A DNA stretch of 64,000 nt, taken from assembly GCA_029945375.1 (NCBI GenBank), contig CM057065.1, positions 372,001-436,000 on the forward strand, in the 5' to 3' direction. Each line of letters opens with the position of its first letter. Within the stretch, counting starts at the first letter, position 1. The notes beneath the pieces were generated by a model that saw only the letters and a program-made list of their open reading frames with translations, was not told where the DNA came from and ran no database searches. This document shows, piece by piece, positions 34,075 through 45,977 of this stretch. This DNA is from Agaricus subrufescens (lineage: Eukaryota > Basidiomycota > Agaricomycetes > Agaricales > Agaricaceae). The position numbers and the translations under genes were made by a program.

Positions 34075-35587
34075 TCAAACAGCAGAATTATCTACCAACA
34101 AAGTACCTCCTAAGCCGATTCCCAACAAACTCACTGCATACATCATCAACCCGGGCCACTCTACTGTTGATATCGCAGCCGATTTGCCTGGAGAGCCGGA
34201 TGTACCTGATGCGTCTGGTGTGCCTGACGAGCCTGATGAACCCAAGCTCGAATTTTGACCGGCAACACCCGGTGTATTTGTTCCAGATTTGCTGAAAACC
34301 CGCATTGAGGCAATTTCAAAATATGCCGTGGAATAGACGGAGCCGTTTCCGACTACGTAGTCGTTGTAACATACTCCTGAACAGGTTTGACCGAAAATTT
34401 CGGGTGGTCTTGCGAAGTCTAATCGTCGTATCCTCGTGTAAGAAAAAGAAAGGGATTGGTTCGAAGAAGAAAAAGGGACGTACCGCCGCAGAGTGTGATG
34501 TCGAGAATGATATTTTGTGGGGCGAAAAAGGTATTCATGTCGCAACCACCAGTTGGCCAGTTAGCAGTAGGTGTTCCAAGTGCTGAGGTGTCGATAGTAG
34601 AGGAGTTTGAAGAGACGACATTTGGTACTTTCGCCCTGGGCATAAACCAAATCCTATCAGTTAGCCAATATGTCTTCAGCGTATATTAAACTACTAGCAA
34701 GATGAAACGTACGATATACCACTTTCAGCGTATTCAGTGACCCAGACTCCACCACCGGCCTTTGCGAATGCTTCTCCGTAAGATTGGGTATCTGGGTCAT
34801 TCACGATGCACCCTTGGTTGTTATTTGTAAGATAGGAACAATCAGTGTTTGGAATGAATGTGGAATTTGTGGTTTGAATTGGGTTGACTTGTTTGCAACC
34901 GGGAGTAGTGTGGAGGCCCATTTGGTTACGCTGTTGAAGATTGACACCCTCGAAGATATCAATTTCTCTGTAATATGGCGATTAATAGTGGATGTTGAAT
35001 GTGGGGTTAATGCTTACCCTCCGCTTGGCCAGTTGGGGGAGTGCGACCAGAATGCAGGCCAGACTGAGCACTGTGTGGGTGCCGTAGATTAAGAAAGTTC
35101 TCTCTGAGGTCGAAGAAATATATATACCCCATAAGGTACATGGAACATATCAATGGTCCATAAACTTCCAACGCTGTACAGTTCGTTGGTCTGAATTCTG
35201 ACCGTGTTCCGCTTCTCATTCCCGGGGACCGTGGACGTATTGTCGACTTTGATGATGGCATGATTAGATGATGGATCCACGTAGGCGAGTTTGTCTTGAG
35301 CTGCTTGTTGAGCAGTTACAAACCTTTTTTCCTGGGTATCAGTGAAAGGAATGATGATATTAGCGATGTATAAACTTACATGACGTCTCCGTTTGTTAAA
35401 TTATCATCTGTGAGCTGCATATCGGTCAAAAATCTTTTGGGGGTAAGATACAGAGCGTACAGTGACCATAGAAAGCCCAGTCATTGAAAAAAGTTGGGCC
35501 GGAATAATCTTTCACCATATCATACATTTCTGAACGAGCGGAGGGTAAGATGATGGACCCTAATATTGCGGTAATCAACAACGACAT
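34075..35587 (-). CDS. Secreted GH16-family glycoside hydrolase, GPI-anchored type
   Basis: This is a beta-glucanase-fold (laminarinase-like) enzyme acting on the fungal wall or on environmental glucans. The start at 35585-35587 gives the signal peptide MSLLITAILGSIILPSARSE. The GH16 start block reads MYDMVKDYSGPTFFNDWAFY. Further exons give AYVDPSSNHAIIKVDNTSTV, NTVRIQTNELYSVGSLWTID and, across an intron, WPSGGEIDIFEGVNLQQRNQ with the ExDxxE catalytic signature. Next come MGLHTTPGCKQ, several Asn-linked glycosylation-type sites, and NIILDITLCGDFA. The C terminus is Ser/Gly/Thr-rich with a final hydrophobic stretch (LMMYAVSLLGIGLGGTLLV), as expected for a GPI-anchor signal or membrane anchor. 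It lies on the opposite strand inside the NLR array. The substrate is inferred from the family only. Confidence 0.87.
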
Positions 35588-36511
35588 TTGAAAGGGTATG
35601 TCGCGTCGAGGTGTTGAGTGTAAATAGACAAAGGGTATAGTATGTGTATCTAAAGAAGGAGAGGAGCGACAAATTTTAACCAAAGCAAACATTTTTTGAC
35701 CTTTTATATGTTTGTTCCTACTCACACGATCAAACTGGAAAAACCTGTGAGAATCAATGCTCATAAGTTATGTCAAGTTCCTGATGAGAAGAATGAATCA
35801 ATTTCGTACTATATTTAGTGGTGACTCATATTTTTAGCCTGATTAAGGTTGAAGAATATGGAGTGGCAGATGCTCTCTCGGAGGACAATCACATTGAACA
35901 CAATTAGGAGGTTAATTGCATTTGAATTGAGTACGTTGAAGATAAACCTGGGATGAGATTCAGGCGTTGACGTGCTCTTCCGTCGGAGATTGTAGGGAGT
36001 AAATAATTGATAGAAGTTGAAATCAGCGCCGAGACCATGTGGAAGAAGGACTAAATTATTGCCTGTATGGGGTGAACTCTTGTTTGCGAGTCAATTGTCC
36101 GCTGAGGACTGACCTGGCGCTGGATTATTAATCTTGCAGTTTGGGAAGCATTAGTAAAAAGATGAATAAGAGACAAAATTGGTTGTGTGTTTTCCCTTCA
36201 ACGCAAAAAAAGGCGGGGTCAGCGGAACGGAGGAGAGAGGAAGTCACACGGTGATGGGTGACATAACGGTCAATGACGTTTCTACGCGCAGCTACCTCCC
36301 TTGGTATTCGCTCCTCGCATTATGAGTGGCAATTCTCAAAAGAGTGAAGCAAGGACGGTTTGCCTTTGCCTGAGCGTCTCCTGCGCCAATTATAGCTGAC
36401 ACGTGGTAGGCCATCATCGTTGTGGTTTGATTACACTCATCATGTCGAGTCTTCTCCACCTTGAAGCCGTAGGGAAAGTGTAGCGTCCACCATCACTCAA
36501 CCACCTGCCCT
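35588..36511. other. Intergenic region between GH16 gene and NLR unit E
   Basis: No supported gene. This 924-bp stretch between divergent genes must hold both promoters. A short block (CCAATTATAGCTGACACGTG near 36393) sits at a position comparable to the CCAAGTATGGC block of units A and D. Confidence 0.45.
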
Positions 36512-39458
36512 ATGCCCGGATTTTTGCACCAATTTTCTCAACTTTTTGGTTTTGGCCCATTGCGCTCGTCATCGCCCCAGCCGTCTTTGTCACGCCCTCT
36601 GAACGATGCAGGTGTTTCCAGTTCACCCAGCCCTACCACCTCTCCTGCACTGTACCCGCCCCCCTTGTCAGAGCAGGTGGCATATGCGGCCACTACCACT
36701 TCTCCTCGATCAGATTCCGAGCATCCGACTGCACCTGAAAATCCTGCGGACCGCCTGTCTGTGGATAAAGCCGTAAACCTATTTGTGGACGAAGCTGTAG
36801 ACTCCTTCAACGACCAACCTTCGTGGGCATCAAGTCAGGTAACTCCTGATGCCGAACAGCCTACACACTTTGTGTCCTCTTCCAGCCCCACTACCGCTGT
36901 CCAAGCCCAAAACAAGATCGAACCACGGCCTGTGACGTGTACACTTACGATGGCACAACAACAGCCGTTGAGTTCCGAGCCTGTAAACGTGAGCTTCTTT
37001 GTGTATTTCAATTGCGATTGAAAAATCAGAAACTCTTGTAGCCATCATCAAGGCCCGATCTCTCACAACCACAGGTTCAGAACCAAGGAATGTTCAATCA
37101 AGCCCATAATGTTTCTGCGATGGGAAACTTCGTCTATGGAAACCAGGGCAACAGTGAGTGATATAGTGCTGAATAGTCCATTTGCCAGTACTGATAACAT
37201 TACTACTAGTCGCTATCACGAACAACAGTCCAAGCACGAGTCAATGTAAGCAATCAAAGTCCTTTGCTCATTGCCTCGACTGATTGCCATTCCTGGTAGT
37301 CATGGAGAAGCTTCTAAAGGAAACTATCCCTGGAGCAGCTTCCGATTCCTCTGCTCGTGACCCCCCTCCGCGATGCCACCCTGGAACCCGCTTGGCCATT
37401 CTTGGACGGTGCATAGCCTTCATTCACAACTGCAATGGCGTGAAAAAGATGCGTTGGGTGGTCGGTGCGGCCGGAGTTGGGAAGTCAGCTGTCATGCAGA
37501 ACATTACAGAGTCTCCCGAACTGGCAGTGAACTACCATGCTTCGGTTTTCTTTTCTATCAACGGACGTCAGGATGGAACAAAAGCTGTGACTACGCTTTG
37601 CTATCAGTTTGCAGCCAAATCTGACACCTACCGCGAAATCATCGAGCCGGAGATAGTTCGCGACCCGTCACTTCTTCAAGCATCCATGGCAAAGCAGTTC
37701 AACAAGTTGATTGTCGAGCCCTTCGTACGCTACCCGCAACTGAACTCCGCTGGTCGCGTCCTCGTCATTATTGATGGCCTTGACGAGTGTGCCAATCCAC
37801 GCACTCAGCAAGACTTTCTACATCTTATATTTGATCTCTGCATCAACCATCCTTCGTCACCCTTAGTCTGGCTCGTTGCCAGCCGCCCCGAACTGCACAT
37901 CACATCCTTCTTCTCTAGACGCAATGTCATCCCCGCGTTTGAGAAGGAGGAGATTCCCGTAAATTCTGACGAAGCTCGTGCCGACGTTGAACGGTTCCTC
38001 CGTGACCAGTTGATGGAGATTAAAGAGGCATCGGATTCACTCGATCCGCACTGGCCTGAGGAGCGACATATTTGGAAAGTTGCGGATGCAGCCGGCGGGC
38101 TGTTTGCATATGCACAGACTGTCATCAGATATGTCGGTGACTGGAGGGTTGGAAGTCCCGTATCGCAGCTCTCCGACGTCCTGGATGTCGTTGACGAGCA
38201 TCCCATGACCCACCTCTCGCGAGAGGAGCACCCGATGGCTCTACTAGATGCCTTGTATGCGCAAATTCTATTGAATGTTTCTCCAAAAATGATGGCCATC
38301 ACGCGAAAACTTTTATTGGCATCGGCCGTCGGTTGGGATTGGGCCCCGGTGCATAGCAGCAGACCAAACTTTGTTGTCTTATGCAATTGGTTAGGCATAA
38401 CACCTGATGAAGCTTACGCCGCTCTCAACCATCTTCGTTCTGTGTTTGATATCCCTCGGCGCGACCAAGCTCACAACGAAGCGCTCAAACCCTTTCACAA
38501 ATCATTCATTGACTTTATATCTGACTTTACCCGATCAAGCCTTTTCTCCGATATGCGAGACGAAGCTCGACAACTCGTGACCCAATGTGCGCTCAGAATT
38601 TTGAATGAGGGTGTCGATGGGATTGATTTCGGTGATGTGGATTATATGTTCGACTATGGCATTCTGTTGCGCAGTCCCGGTATTGGAGACAAGATTTCGC
38701 TTACTTGGCACGCTGAGGATGGAGCTGCCTGGGTTGACAATGATACGAGGTTGATGATTTATCAGTTGGCAATTGGAGTTGTTGTAGCCGGGATTGAACG
38801 TCGGGATCCAACCTTCCTGAGCGAATTTTACATTCGCCCTGTGACAGCGCGGTTTGAGCACTATTTGATTCATTTTCCTCGTGATCAGTTTCGTGAATTG
38901 GTGTTTGTGAGTCTTTCATACATTCTTTACTCATATCCGCGTCGCTGGAACTATATATAAGGACGACTCTCGCCGTCGTGAATTCTTAACCCGCGGAACA
39001 CTTAAACAAATACCTCTTCAGGTCGTGAACAATCTGAATCCATATGCAGTGGTCGAGTTGCGTTTCCGTCGTCCTGCTGTGGTAAGGGCACAATCACCTG
39101 ATCCGTGGTTTCCATCTTGCCGAGTAAGTGATATACTCGCACTGGCTAACCCGCTGATTGAAATTGATATTTACAGCATGAATGGAGAGACAAGTGGGAA
39201 AAAGGAGTGGATGAAGACTGGATAACCAGGTTTGATGGGCATGGCTGTGCTTGGTGCTTTAAACGGCTCGAACGGCAATTAAAAAGTTTGGAAGCTCATT
39301 CTCCTGATCAGACTTACCTTGTTCTGTTTACGTCGACTGGGCAGTGTTGTGTAGAGGTTCGGTTTGTTGATTTGGAGGATGGGGTGTCAGAGTGGACTTA
39401 TCGATTCTGGTGCGAAATTCCGTTGGAAGTCCGTAGAAAGTATGGAAGCATTGTGTGA
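36512..39458 (+). CDS. NLR-type NACHT NTPase, unit E (clearest intact copy)
   Basis: The ATG at 36512 begins MPGFLHQFSQLFGFGPLRSS; the exon is Ser/Pro/Thr-rich to a donor after SSEPVN. A short exon encodes NQGMFNQAHNVSAMGNFVYG, the next VAITNNSPSTSQ. The NACHT exon (Met at 37302) reads KETIPGAASDSSARDPPPRC, GAAGVGKSAVMQ, LVIIDGLDECANP, VASRPELH, AAGGLFAYAQTVIRYVGDW, EEHPMALLDALYAQIL and NWLGITPDEAYAALNHL, ending at the donor after RELVF. The following exons encode DDSRRREFLTRGTLKQIPLQ and HEWRDKWEKGVDEDWITRFD with CAWCFKRLERQLKSLEAHSP and DGVSEWTYRFW, stop at 39456-39458. Predicted size is about 870-900 residues. The CxxC pair and paired tryptophans of the C-terminal module recur in all units. 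No repeat domain follows NACHT. Confidence 0.88.
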
Positions 39459-39899
39459 TGTACGATTAGATAGATACCTTGCTTGGGTTTGAATACTTTC
39501 GCAATGATGAGCAGGGCATTAAGTAAATATTTTATCTCACGAGGGGGCCTTCGACAAAAGGCCTCCTACTTTGATTATTATGTCAATTTTTTTTTTACTC
39601 CGTCTCAATGACATACCAATCTTGTAGAGAGGTTTGTCTATGACAATGCGAAAAATTGTGTTAGCTACAAGAAAAAGGACTGTGTCGAAAGTTCGTGCTA
39701 CTCACGCTACTCGAGGCTTGGACGGTGGTTATGACTGGTGACTTTAATGAAGGGTTGGCAGTGTCGTGGGAGAATACTCCTTGGCTGTTGCGATCATGGA
39801 AGGCACAGCATCTTCCTCGGGGCGTCTACTGTGTGAAGCATCTCGACTACATGTGATCAACATGAATGCTGTTTTCTTACACCCTCCTTTCGTCCCCCG
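39459..39899. other. Intergenic region between NLR units E and F
   Basis: No supported gene. A poly-T run is present at 39584-39595. It serves as the 3' flank of E and probably the promoter of F. Confidence 0.45.
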
Positions 39900-42549
39900 A
39901 TGGCTGATGACTCACTCTATCCCCCTCAAGCTCGAAGGCGTCGTCGGTCCCGCTCGCATTTGTTCAAACCACTCCCGCCACTTCCTCATGAAGATGTTGA
40001 CGCTTCTTACTCCTCCCGCCATAGCGTTTCTCCCACTGTATCCTTTTATCCTACGTCTAGACCTACATTCGACTTATCATGCCCCGTTTCCCCGATTGAA
40101 ATTGTCAACTTGGATCTAACTCAAATGATCATTGGCAACCCGCCTGACTCTGCCTATCATTCCCGCCATCAAGACCAACCATTGCAGAACCAAATGGGCA
40201 TGTTTAGCCAGGCTCGTGATTTTACTGTGACAGGTACTTTTGTCGATGGAAATGGTGAGTGATCCGTTCAATGGATTACTGTCTCTGTACTGACGGGATC
40301 AACTCAGTCACTTATAACAATGCATCCTCGAACCAATGTAAGCTATGTCGCTGTTTTTATTACTTGTACTGATTCGATATGTGCTAGTCATGAGAGAACT
40401 CTTAGAGAGAGCAATACCTGGTGCAGCATTTGATTCATCTGATCGTGACCCACCACCGCGGTGCCATCCCGGAACCCGTTTGGCCGTTCTCGAACGCTGC
40501 CTATACTTCATCTCCCACTGCAACGGAGTGCAAATGATCCATTGGATTGTTGGTGCCGCTGGAGTCGGAAAGTCAGCTATCATGCAGAGCGTTGCTGAGT
40601 CTCCCGAGCTTCAAGTGGACTACCATGCCTCGGTATTCTTTTCGATCAATGGACGTAGTGATGGAACGAAGGTTATAATGACCCTTGCCTACCAACTCGC
40701 TGCCAAGTCGGAGCCCTATCGTCAACTCATCGAGGAGAATATCACGCGCGATCCGTCAATCCTCCGATCGTCGATGTCGGGACAGTTTAACACGCTAATT
40801 GTCCGACCCTTTATCCACAAACTGAAATCTGTGGGTAGAGTGCTCATCGTCCTGGATGGGCTCGATGAATGCAAGGAAACATTCGTGCAAAAGAGGTTAC
40901 TCCGCCTGATTTCGGATTTCTGCATCATGTATCCTTCCTCTCCCCTAGTATGGCTCATCGCTTCCCGTCCTGAAACGCACATCACATCCTTTTTCGCTCA
41001 ACAAGATGTCATCCCCACATTTGAAAAGGAGGAAATTATCATTGACTCGAATGAAGCTCGCGCCGATGTTGAGCGGTATCTTCGTGACAAATTGGCAGAA
41101 ATTAAAGACACGCTAGACTCCCTCGACCCCCATTGGCCTTATGAACGGGACATTTGGAAGCTCGCTAATGCTGCCGGTGGACTGTTTGCTTATGCCCAGG
41201 CAGTCATCAGATATATCGGTGACTCGACTATCACAAGTCCAGTCTCACAACTCTCCGACGTCCTGCATGTCATTGATCAACACGCAATGACTGGCATATC
41301 GAAGGAGGAGCACCCAATGGCGTTGCTTGATGCCTTATACGATCGGATTGTGTCGAATGTTCCTGCGAAAATCATGGTCAACACCCGAAAACTTTTAATG
41401 GCGCTGACCCATAGGAATTCATTTGTGCTGGCCCCCGATACTGATGGGAACTTTATCGCACTATGTAACTGGTTAGGTATGACACCTGACGATGCGTATG
41501 CCGCTCTCAATCATCTACGATCTGTTCTTGATGTTCCACTACGCGACAAAGCCCACAAGGACCTACCAAGACCATTTCATAAATCATTCTTTGACTACAT
41601 ATCTGAATTTACGCGATCAGGATTCTCGCGCGATATCAAACATGAGGCTCAACAATTGGAGTCTCAATATGCGCTTCGAGTCTTGAACCAGGCCCCCAAA
41701 GGCATTGATTTGGGCGATGTGGATTATAAATTTCGGTATGGTACTCTGTTGCGTGGTCCGGGGACCGGAGATCAGGTATCGCTTAGCTGGCCAGTTGAAG
41801 AGGGAGGTGATTGGAACGATGATGAAACAAAGTTATGGATGTATAAGATGGCAGTCGGGGAAGCTGTAGATGGGATGAGACGCGGTGATCCGATCTTCCT
41901 GACTGAGTCGTGCATTCGCCTCTTGACCACTGTTTTTCGGAAGTATTGTGATGACTTTCTACATTATGCGTTTCGTGATAGGGTATTTGTGAGTTCCCTA
42001 TATTTCTCCAATTGCACGTTGGTATCACTGATAATCTATAACCAGGAGGAATCTCGACGACTTGAATTTATGATGAGCGGCATACTCGAGCAAGTACCTC
42101 TTAATATTATCAACAAACCAGACAAATATGCGGAGGTTAAGCTACAATTTCGTCGTCCTCTTACAGCAATACCGCATCTATCTAACCCTTGGAAATCATC
42201 TTGCCCAGTGGGTGGTACACTTAAGTTTGCAACTCCGCACTAAATTTGTATTTTGCAGCATGAACGTGAAGGGGAGTGGGATGAAGGAAACGACCAAGAT
42301 TGGAAGACAACATTTTGGGAAGATGATTGTGGGTGTTTTGTTCGGTTTCAAGATCAGTTGGCGGACTTGAAAGACCGTTCTCCTCATCACACTGTTGTGA
42401 TGTTGTTTACGTCGACAGCGGAGCATTGTGTGGAGTTGCGATTTGTTGATCCGGAGGATGGTGTGTCGGAGTGGATTTATTGGTTTTGGGTCGCACTTTC
42501 ATCGGAGGATAGGCAGAAGTACGTACGGCCTGTAAGGGTATATGACTAG
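39900..42549 (+). CDS. NLR-type NACHT NTPase, unit F
   Basis: The first exon is shorter than in other units (MADDSLYPPQARRRRRSRSH, with an Arg-rich cluster that could bind nucleic acid or act in nuclear import). It runs directly into MGMFSQARDFTVTGTFVDGN without a separate motif exon. A VTYNNASSNQ exon follows. The NACHT exon (Met at 40390) has GAAGVGKS, LIVLDGLDE, IASRPETH and NWLGMTPDDAYAALNHLRSV. It has RSYKASS-type conservation with its neighbours but an unusual early VQMIHWIVG before Walker A. The exon after RVF gives EESRRLEFMMSGILEQVPLN, and the last exon HEREGEWDEGNDQDWKTTFW to DGVSEWIYWFWVALSSEDRQ, stop at 42547-42549. All frames are open, so the gene looks intact. Confidence 0.87.
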
Positions 42550-42884
42550 ATGAGATCCCTTGTTCTTTGACCGGGCTTGAGTTTCGGAGTGATGTGGTCG
42601 GCTGAGCGAGTGTAGTGACAATTAAATCAGGTTATCTGAATGGTGAAAAGTTGAGTGAAATGCCTACTCTTGTATCTGCTCGCCGTTCGCTACGTTTATG
42701 TCGGAGCTCTCGTGGAACAGAGGAGTCTTGGATTTGAGCGTCTATCAGGGCAAATTTATAGCCTACACTGTGATGATCAACATTGCCACAGTGGCGTGTG
42801 CATTCCGCACGCACCTCCAGATGTATATAAGATGAGGATAGCCTTGCTCCAGTCTTTCCTTCCATCCTGCCACAACGGCTCTCA
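42550..42884. other. Intergenic region between NLR units F and G
   Basis: 335 bases without a supported gene. A TATATAAG element at about 42824 lies some 60 bp before the ATG of unit G and is a plausible TATA box. Confidence 0.45.
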
Positions 42885-45591
42885 ATGCCAGATCATTTAC
42901 ACCCGTACCCCCCAAAGGACTCCTCGACACGTCACTGCGGCAACTATCTACCTTCCTCTTACGTCCGCGCCTCCGGCTCTTCATCCTCTGATCCTGTCTA
43001 TAGAGCTTGTGCGCCAGAGATAGACATTAAACCAGCTGGAAGTACTGCTAGCCCGTCCATTACTGGGCATCTTAGCGGTTCTCAAGATTCTAGGTGTCAA
43101 TTTGTTGTTCAAGACTTCGGAGGACAAACCTCGCAAGCGTCACGACAGACAGGCTGGCAAGGCGCCATCAATTCTGGTGTGGCAGCGGAGACCGGCGTTC
43201 CCCATGTTCTCCACCACTCTTCGGATCTCGATTGTCTTCCCAGCCCATCAGATCTCATCCAACTACATGAGCCCCTCTATCAGAGCCCAGGCATGTTCTA
43301 TCAGGCCCGTAATTTTATTGTGAAGGGGACGTTTGTGGATGGCAATGGTAAGATCCACTCAACAAGTAATCTTGCTCTACCCTAACTGGGCTATAACTAG
43401 TCACTTATAATGATACATTCTCAAACCAATGTAAGTTCAACCTGTGTTCGGGTGACTTTTGTTGATGATCTTACTTGTTGCCAGTCATGGACAAACTTCT
43501 GGAGAAAACAATACCTGGTGCAGAATTTGATTCTTCCGATCGTGATCCTCCTCCCCGATGTCATCCCGGCACCCGCCTAGCGGTTCTTGAACGGTGTCTG
43601 TACTTCGTTCACAACTGCGACGGAATGAAAAAAATGCGTTGGATATTTGGTGCGGCGGGAGTTGGAAAATCCGCCATCATGCAGAACGTTGCCGAGTCAC
43701 CCGACCTGGCAGTGAGCTATCAGGGCTCGATCTTCTTTTCCATCAATGGGCGCCATGATGGAACGAAAGCTGTGATAACTCTTTCATATCAGTTTGCAGC
43801 TAAATCCCAATCATATCGTCAAGTTATTGAGCGCGAGATCCGCCGCGACCCATCACTCCTTCGGTCATCAATCGCAAAGCAGTTCAACAAGTTGATTGTT
43901 GAACCCCTCATACTAGATCCCCAACTAAAATCCAGCAATCGCATCTTGATCATCATTGATGGGCTTGATGAATGTGCTGACACCCGCACGCAGCTAGAAC
44001 TCCTCCGCCTCATTTCTGATATCTGTATCACGCACCCTTCTTCACCCCTGGTATGGCTCATTGCCAGCCGCCCGGAATCACACATCGTTTCTTTCTTCTC
44101 TAGACGTGATGTCATTCCTGTATATGAGAAGGAGGAAATTCTTGTAGATACAGACGAGGCTCGTGCTGAGGTTGAACGGTTTCTTCGTGACAAGTTGATG
44201 GAGATTAAAGAGGCATATTCACTTGATCCTCAGTGGCCCCAGGAGCGAGATATTTGGAGGCTCTCCAGCGCTGCTGGTGGATTTTTTGCTTATGCGAATA
44301 CGGTCATCAAATATGTTGGTGACTTGATAGTCGGAAGCCCAGCCTCGCAGTTATCTGATGTGCTAGACGCCATTGATGATCACTCAATGTCGGATATTCC
44401 ACGAGAGGATCACCCCATGGCTTTACTTGATGCGTTGTACGACCGGATTATTTCGAAAGTTCATCCTAAAGTTATGGTCAACACCCGAAAACTCTTATTG
44501 GCATTGTCATCTCAGTGGGATTTTGCCTTGACAGATGATCGTGGAAACTTTGTTGTACTATGCAACTGGTTAGGAATGACACCCGATGAGACTTATGCCG
44601 CCCTCAATCATCTACGTTCTGTTCTGTACGCCCCCCAACGCGACCAGGCTCACAAGGAAGCACTCGGACCTTTCCATAAATCATTCACCGACTATATATC
44701 AGACTTGACCAGATCCAAGTTCGCCCGCGATAATCGAGGCGAGGCAAGACAACTCGCGGCCCAGTGCGCTTTAAGAATCTTGAAAGAGGCTCCAGACGGT
44801 ATGAATTTGAATCATGTGAATAATCCATTCCGCTATGGTTCGCTCATGTGTGGCCCTGGCATGGGAAACAATATTTCGCTTACTTGGGTGGTTAATGAGG
44901 TCGATGGTTGGAATGACGACGCGACGAGATTGATGCTGTATAAACTGGCAATGGGCGAAGTCGTTGCCGGAATCAAATGTGGTGATCCGTTGTTCAAGAG
45001 CGAGTTCTGCATTCGGTTCTTGACCACTCAATTCCGGACTTTTAAATATCCGGCTTTTTCTTATGATGAGTTGTGTGATTTGGTGTTTGTGAGTTCATCA
45101 CCGTCCTTCTCTTTTGTATTTCTGTTGCTGAAGCAATTTACAAGGATGAATCCCGGCGTGTGGAGCTCATGACATGTGGGATACTCAAGACAATGCCCCT
45201 CAAAGCCGTTGAAGTTTCTAACTTAGATAGAGATACAGAAGCCAGATTATTAATCCGTTCTCCTGCTATATCAGCGGCAAATTCAACTGATCAATGGAAG
45301 GCGTCCTACCAGGTGAGTCAAATGCCTCATTTTTGCACACACGTATTGAAATACCTTACGCAGCATAGACGAGAAGGGGATTGTGGAGAGGGGAAGTGGA
45401 CGACCACATTTGATATGCAGTATTGCAACCCATACTTTCAACGTATGACACACCAGATGACAAAAATGAAAATCGAATCGCCCAATCATACACTCACAAT
45501 TCTCTTCACATCGACTATACAACATTGTGTAGAATTCAAATTTGTGGATCCAGAGGACGGTGTGTCGGAGTGGATGTCTGGTTTTGGATAG
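42885..45591 (+). CDS. NLR-type NACHT NTPase, unit G (terminal frameshift)
   Basis: The ATG at 42885 begins MPDHLHPYPPKDSSTRHCGN; the first exon continues without interruption into SPGMFYQARNFIVKGTFVDG. The NACHT exon (Met at 43487) shows FGAAGVGKS, LIIIDGLDE, IASRPESH, AAGGFFAYANTVIKYVGD and NWLGMTPDETYAALNHLRSV. The last two exons give DESRRVELMTCGILKTMPLK and HRREGDCGEGKWTTTF through DGVSEWM. One base is then missing (GTGGATGTCTGG in place of a TACTGG codon pair), so the frame ends at 45591 as SGFG. The expected YWFW end and about 20 more residues can still be read in another frame to 45650. The NACHT part is intact, so the protein may be made with a shortened, altered tail. Confidence 0.83.
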
Positions 45592-45977
45592 AGTTCTCGT
45601 ACAAGGACCATCAAAAGTATATATGGGAGTACGGCATGATGTACGACTAAGTATCTCGCCATTTGAATAGTCAACCTGCTGTCAACTCAGAGCAAAGCGC
45701 GGAAACCCATGCCGGGACCGTGCCGGCCCGCTGTTGGCCGAAAAGCCTGAGCTGGGGCTTTGTCACGGTGCAGAGTTTAAACTAACAGTAGCGATATTGT
45801 CAATGCCGTACTGGCCATACATCCTTGCTGCCACTCTGATTACCATGGGAAAAGGCCGGACAGACATATTTGAAATTGACTGTGTCAGAAGACCTCTCAG
45901 TGACCAGACAACATGGGCCTCCTCAAATGCCTGGCCTCATCATTCTTACCGAGATCAATTCAGTATCGCATAATACA
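45592..45977. other. Tail-to-tail spacer between NLR units G and H
   Basis: The first 60 bases are the out-of-frame remainder of the unit G C terminus. The rest has no supported gene. The two NLR genes converge here. Confidence 0.5.

Noticed and set aside
37805..38398. Long - strand open frame (197 aa) antisense to the unit E NACHT exon; similar ones under all other units
   Set aside because: It recurs at the same place under each paralogue because the sense codons are conserved; its residues are the complement of the NACHT code and it has no motif of its own.
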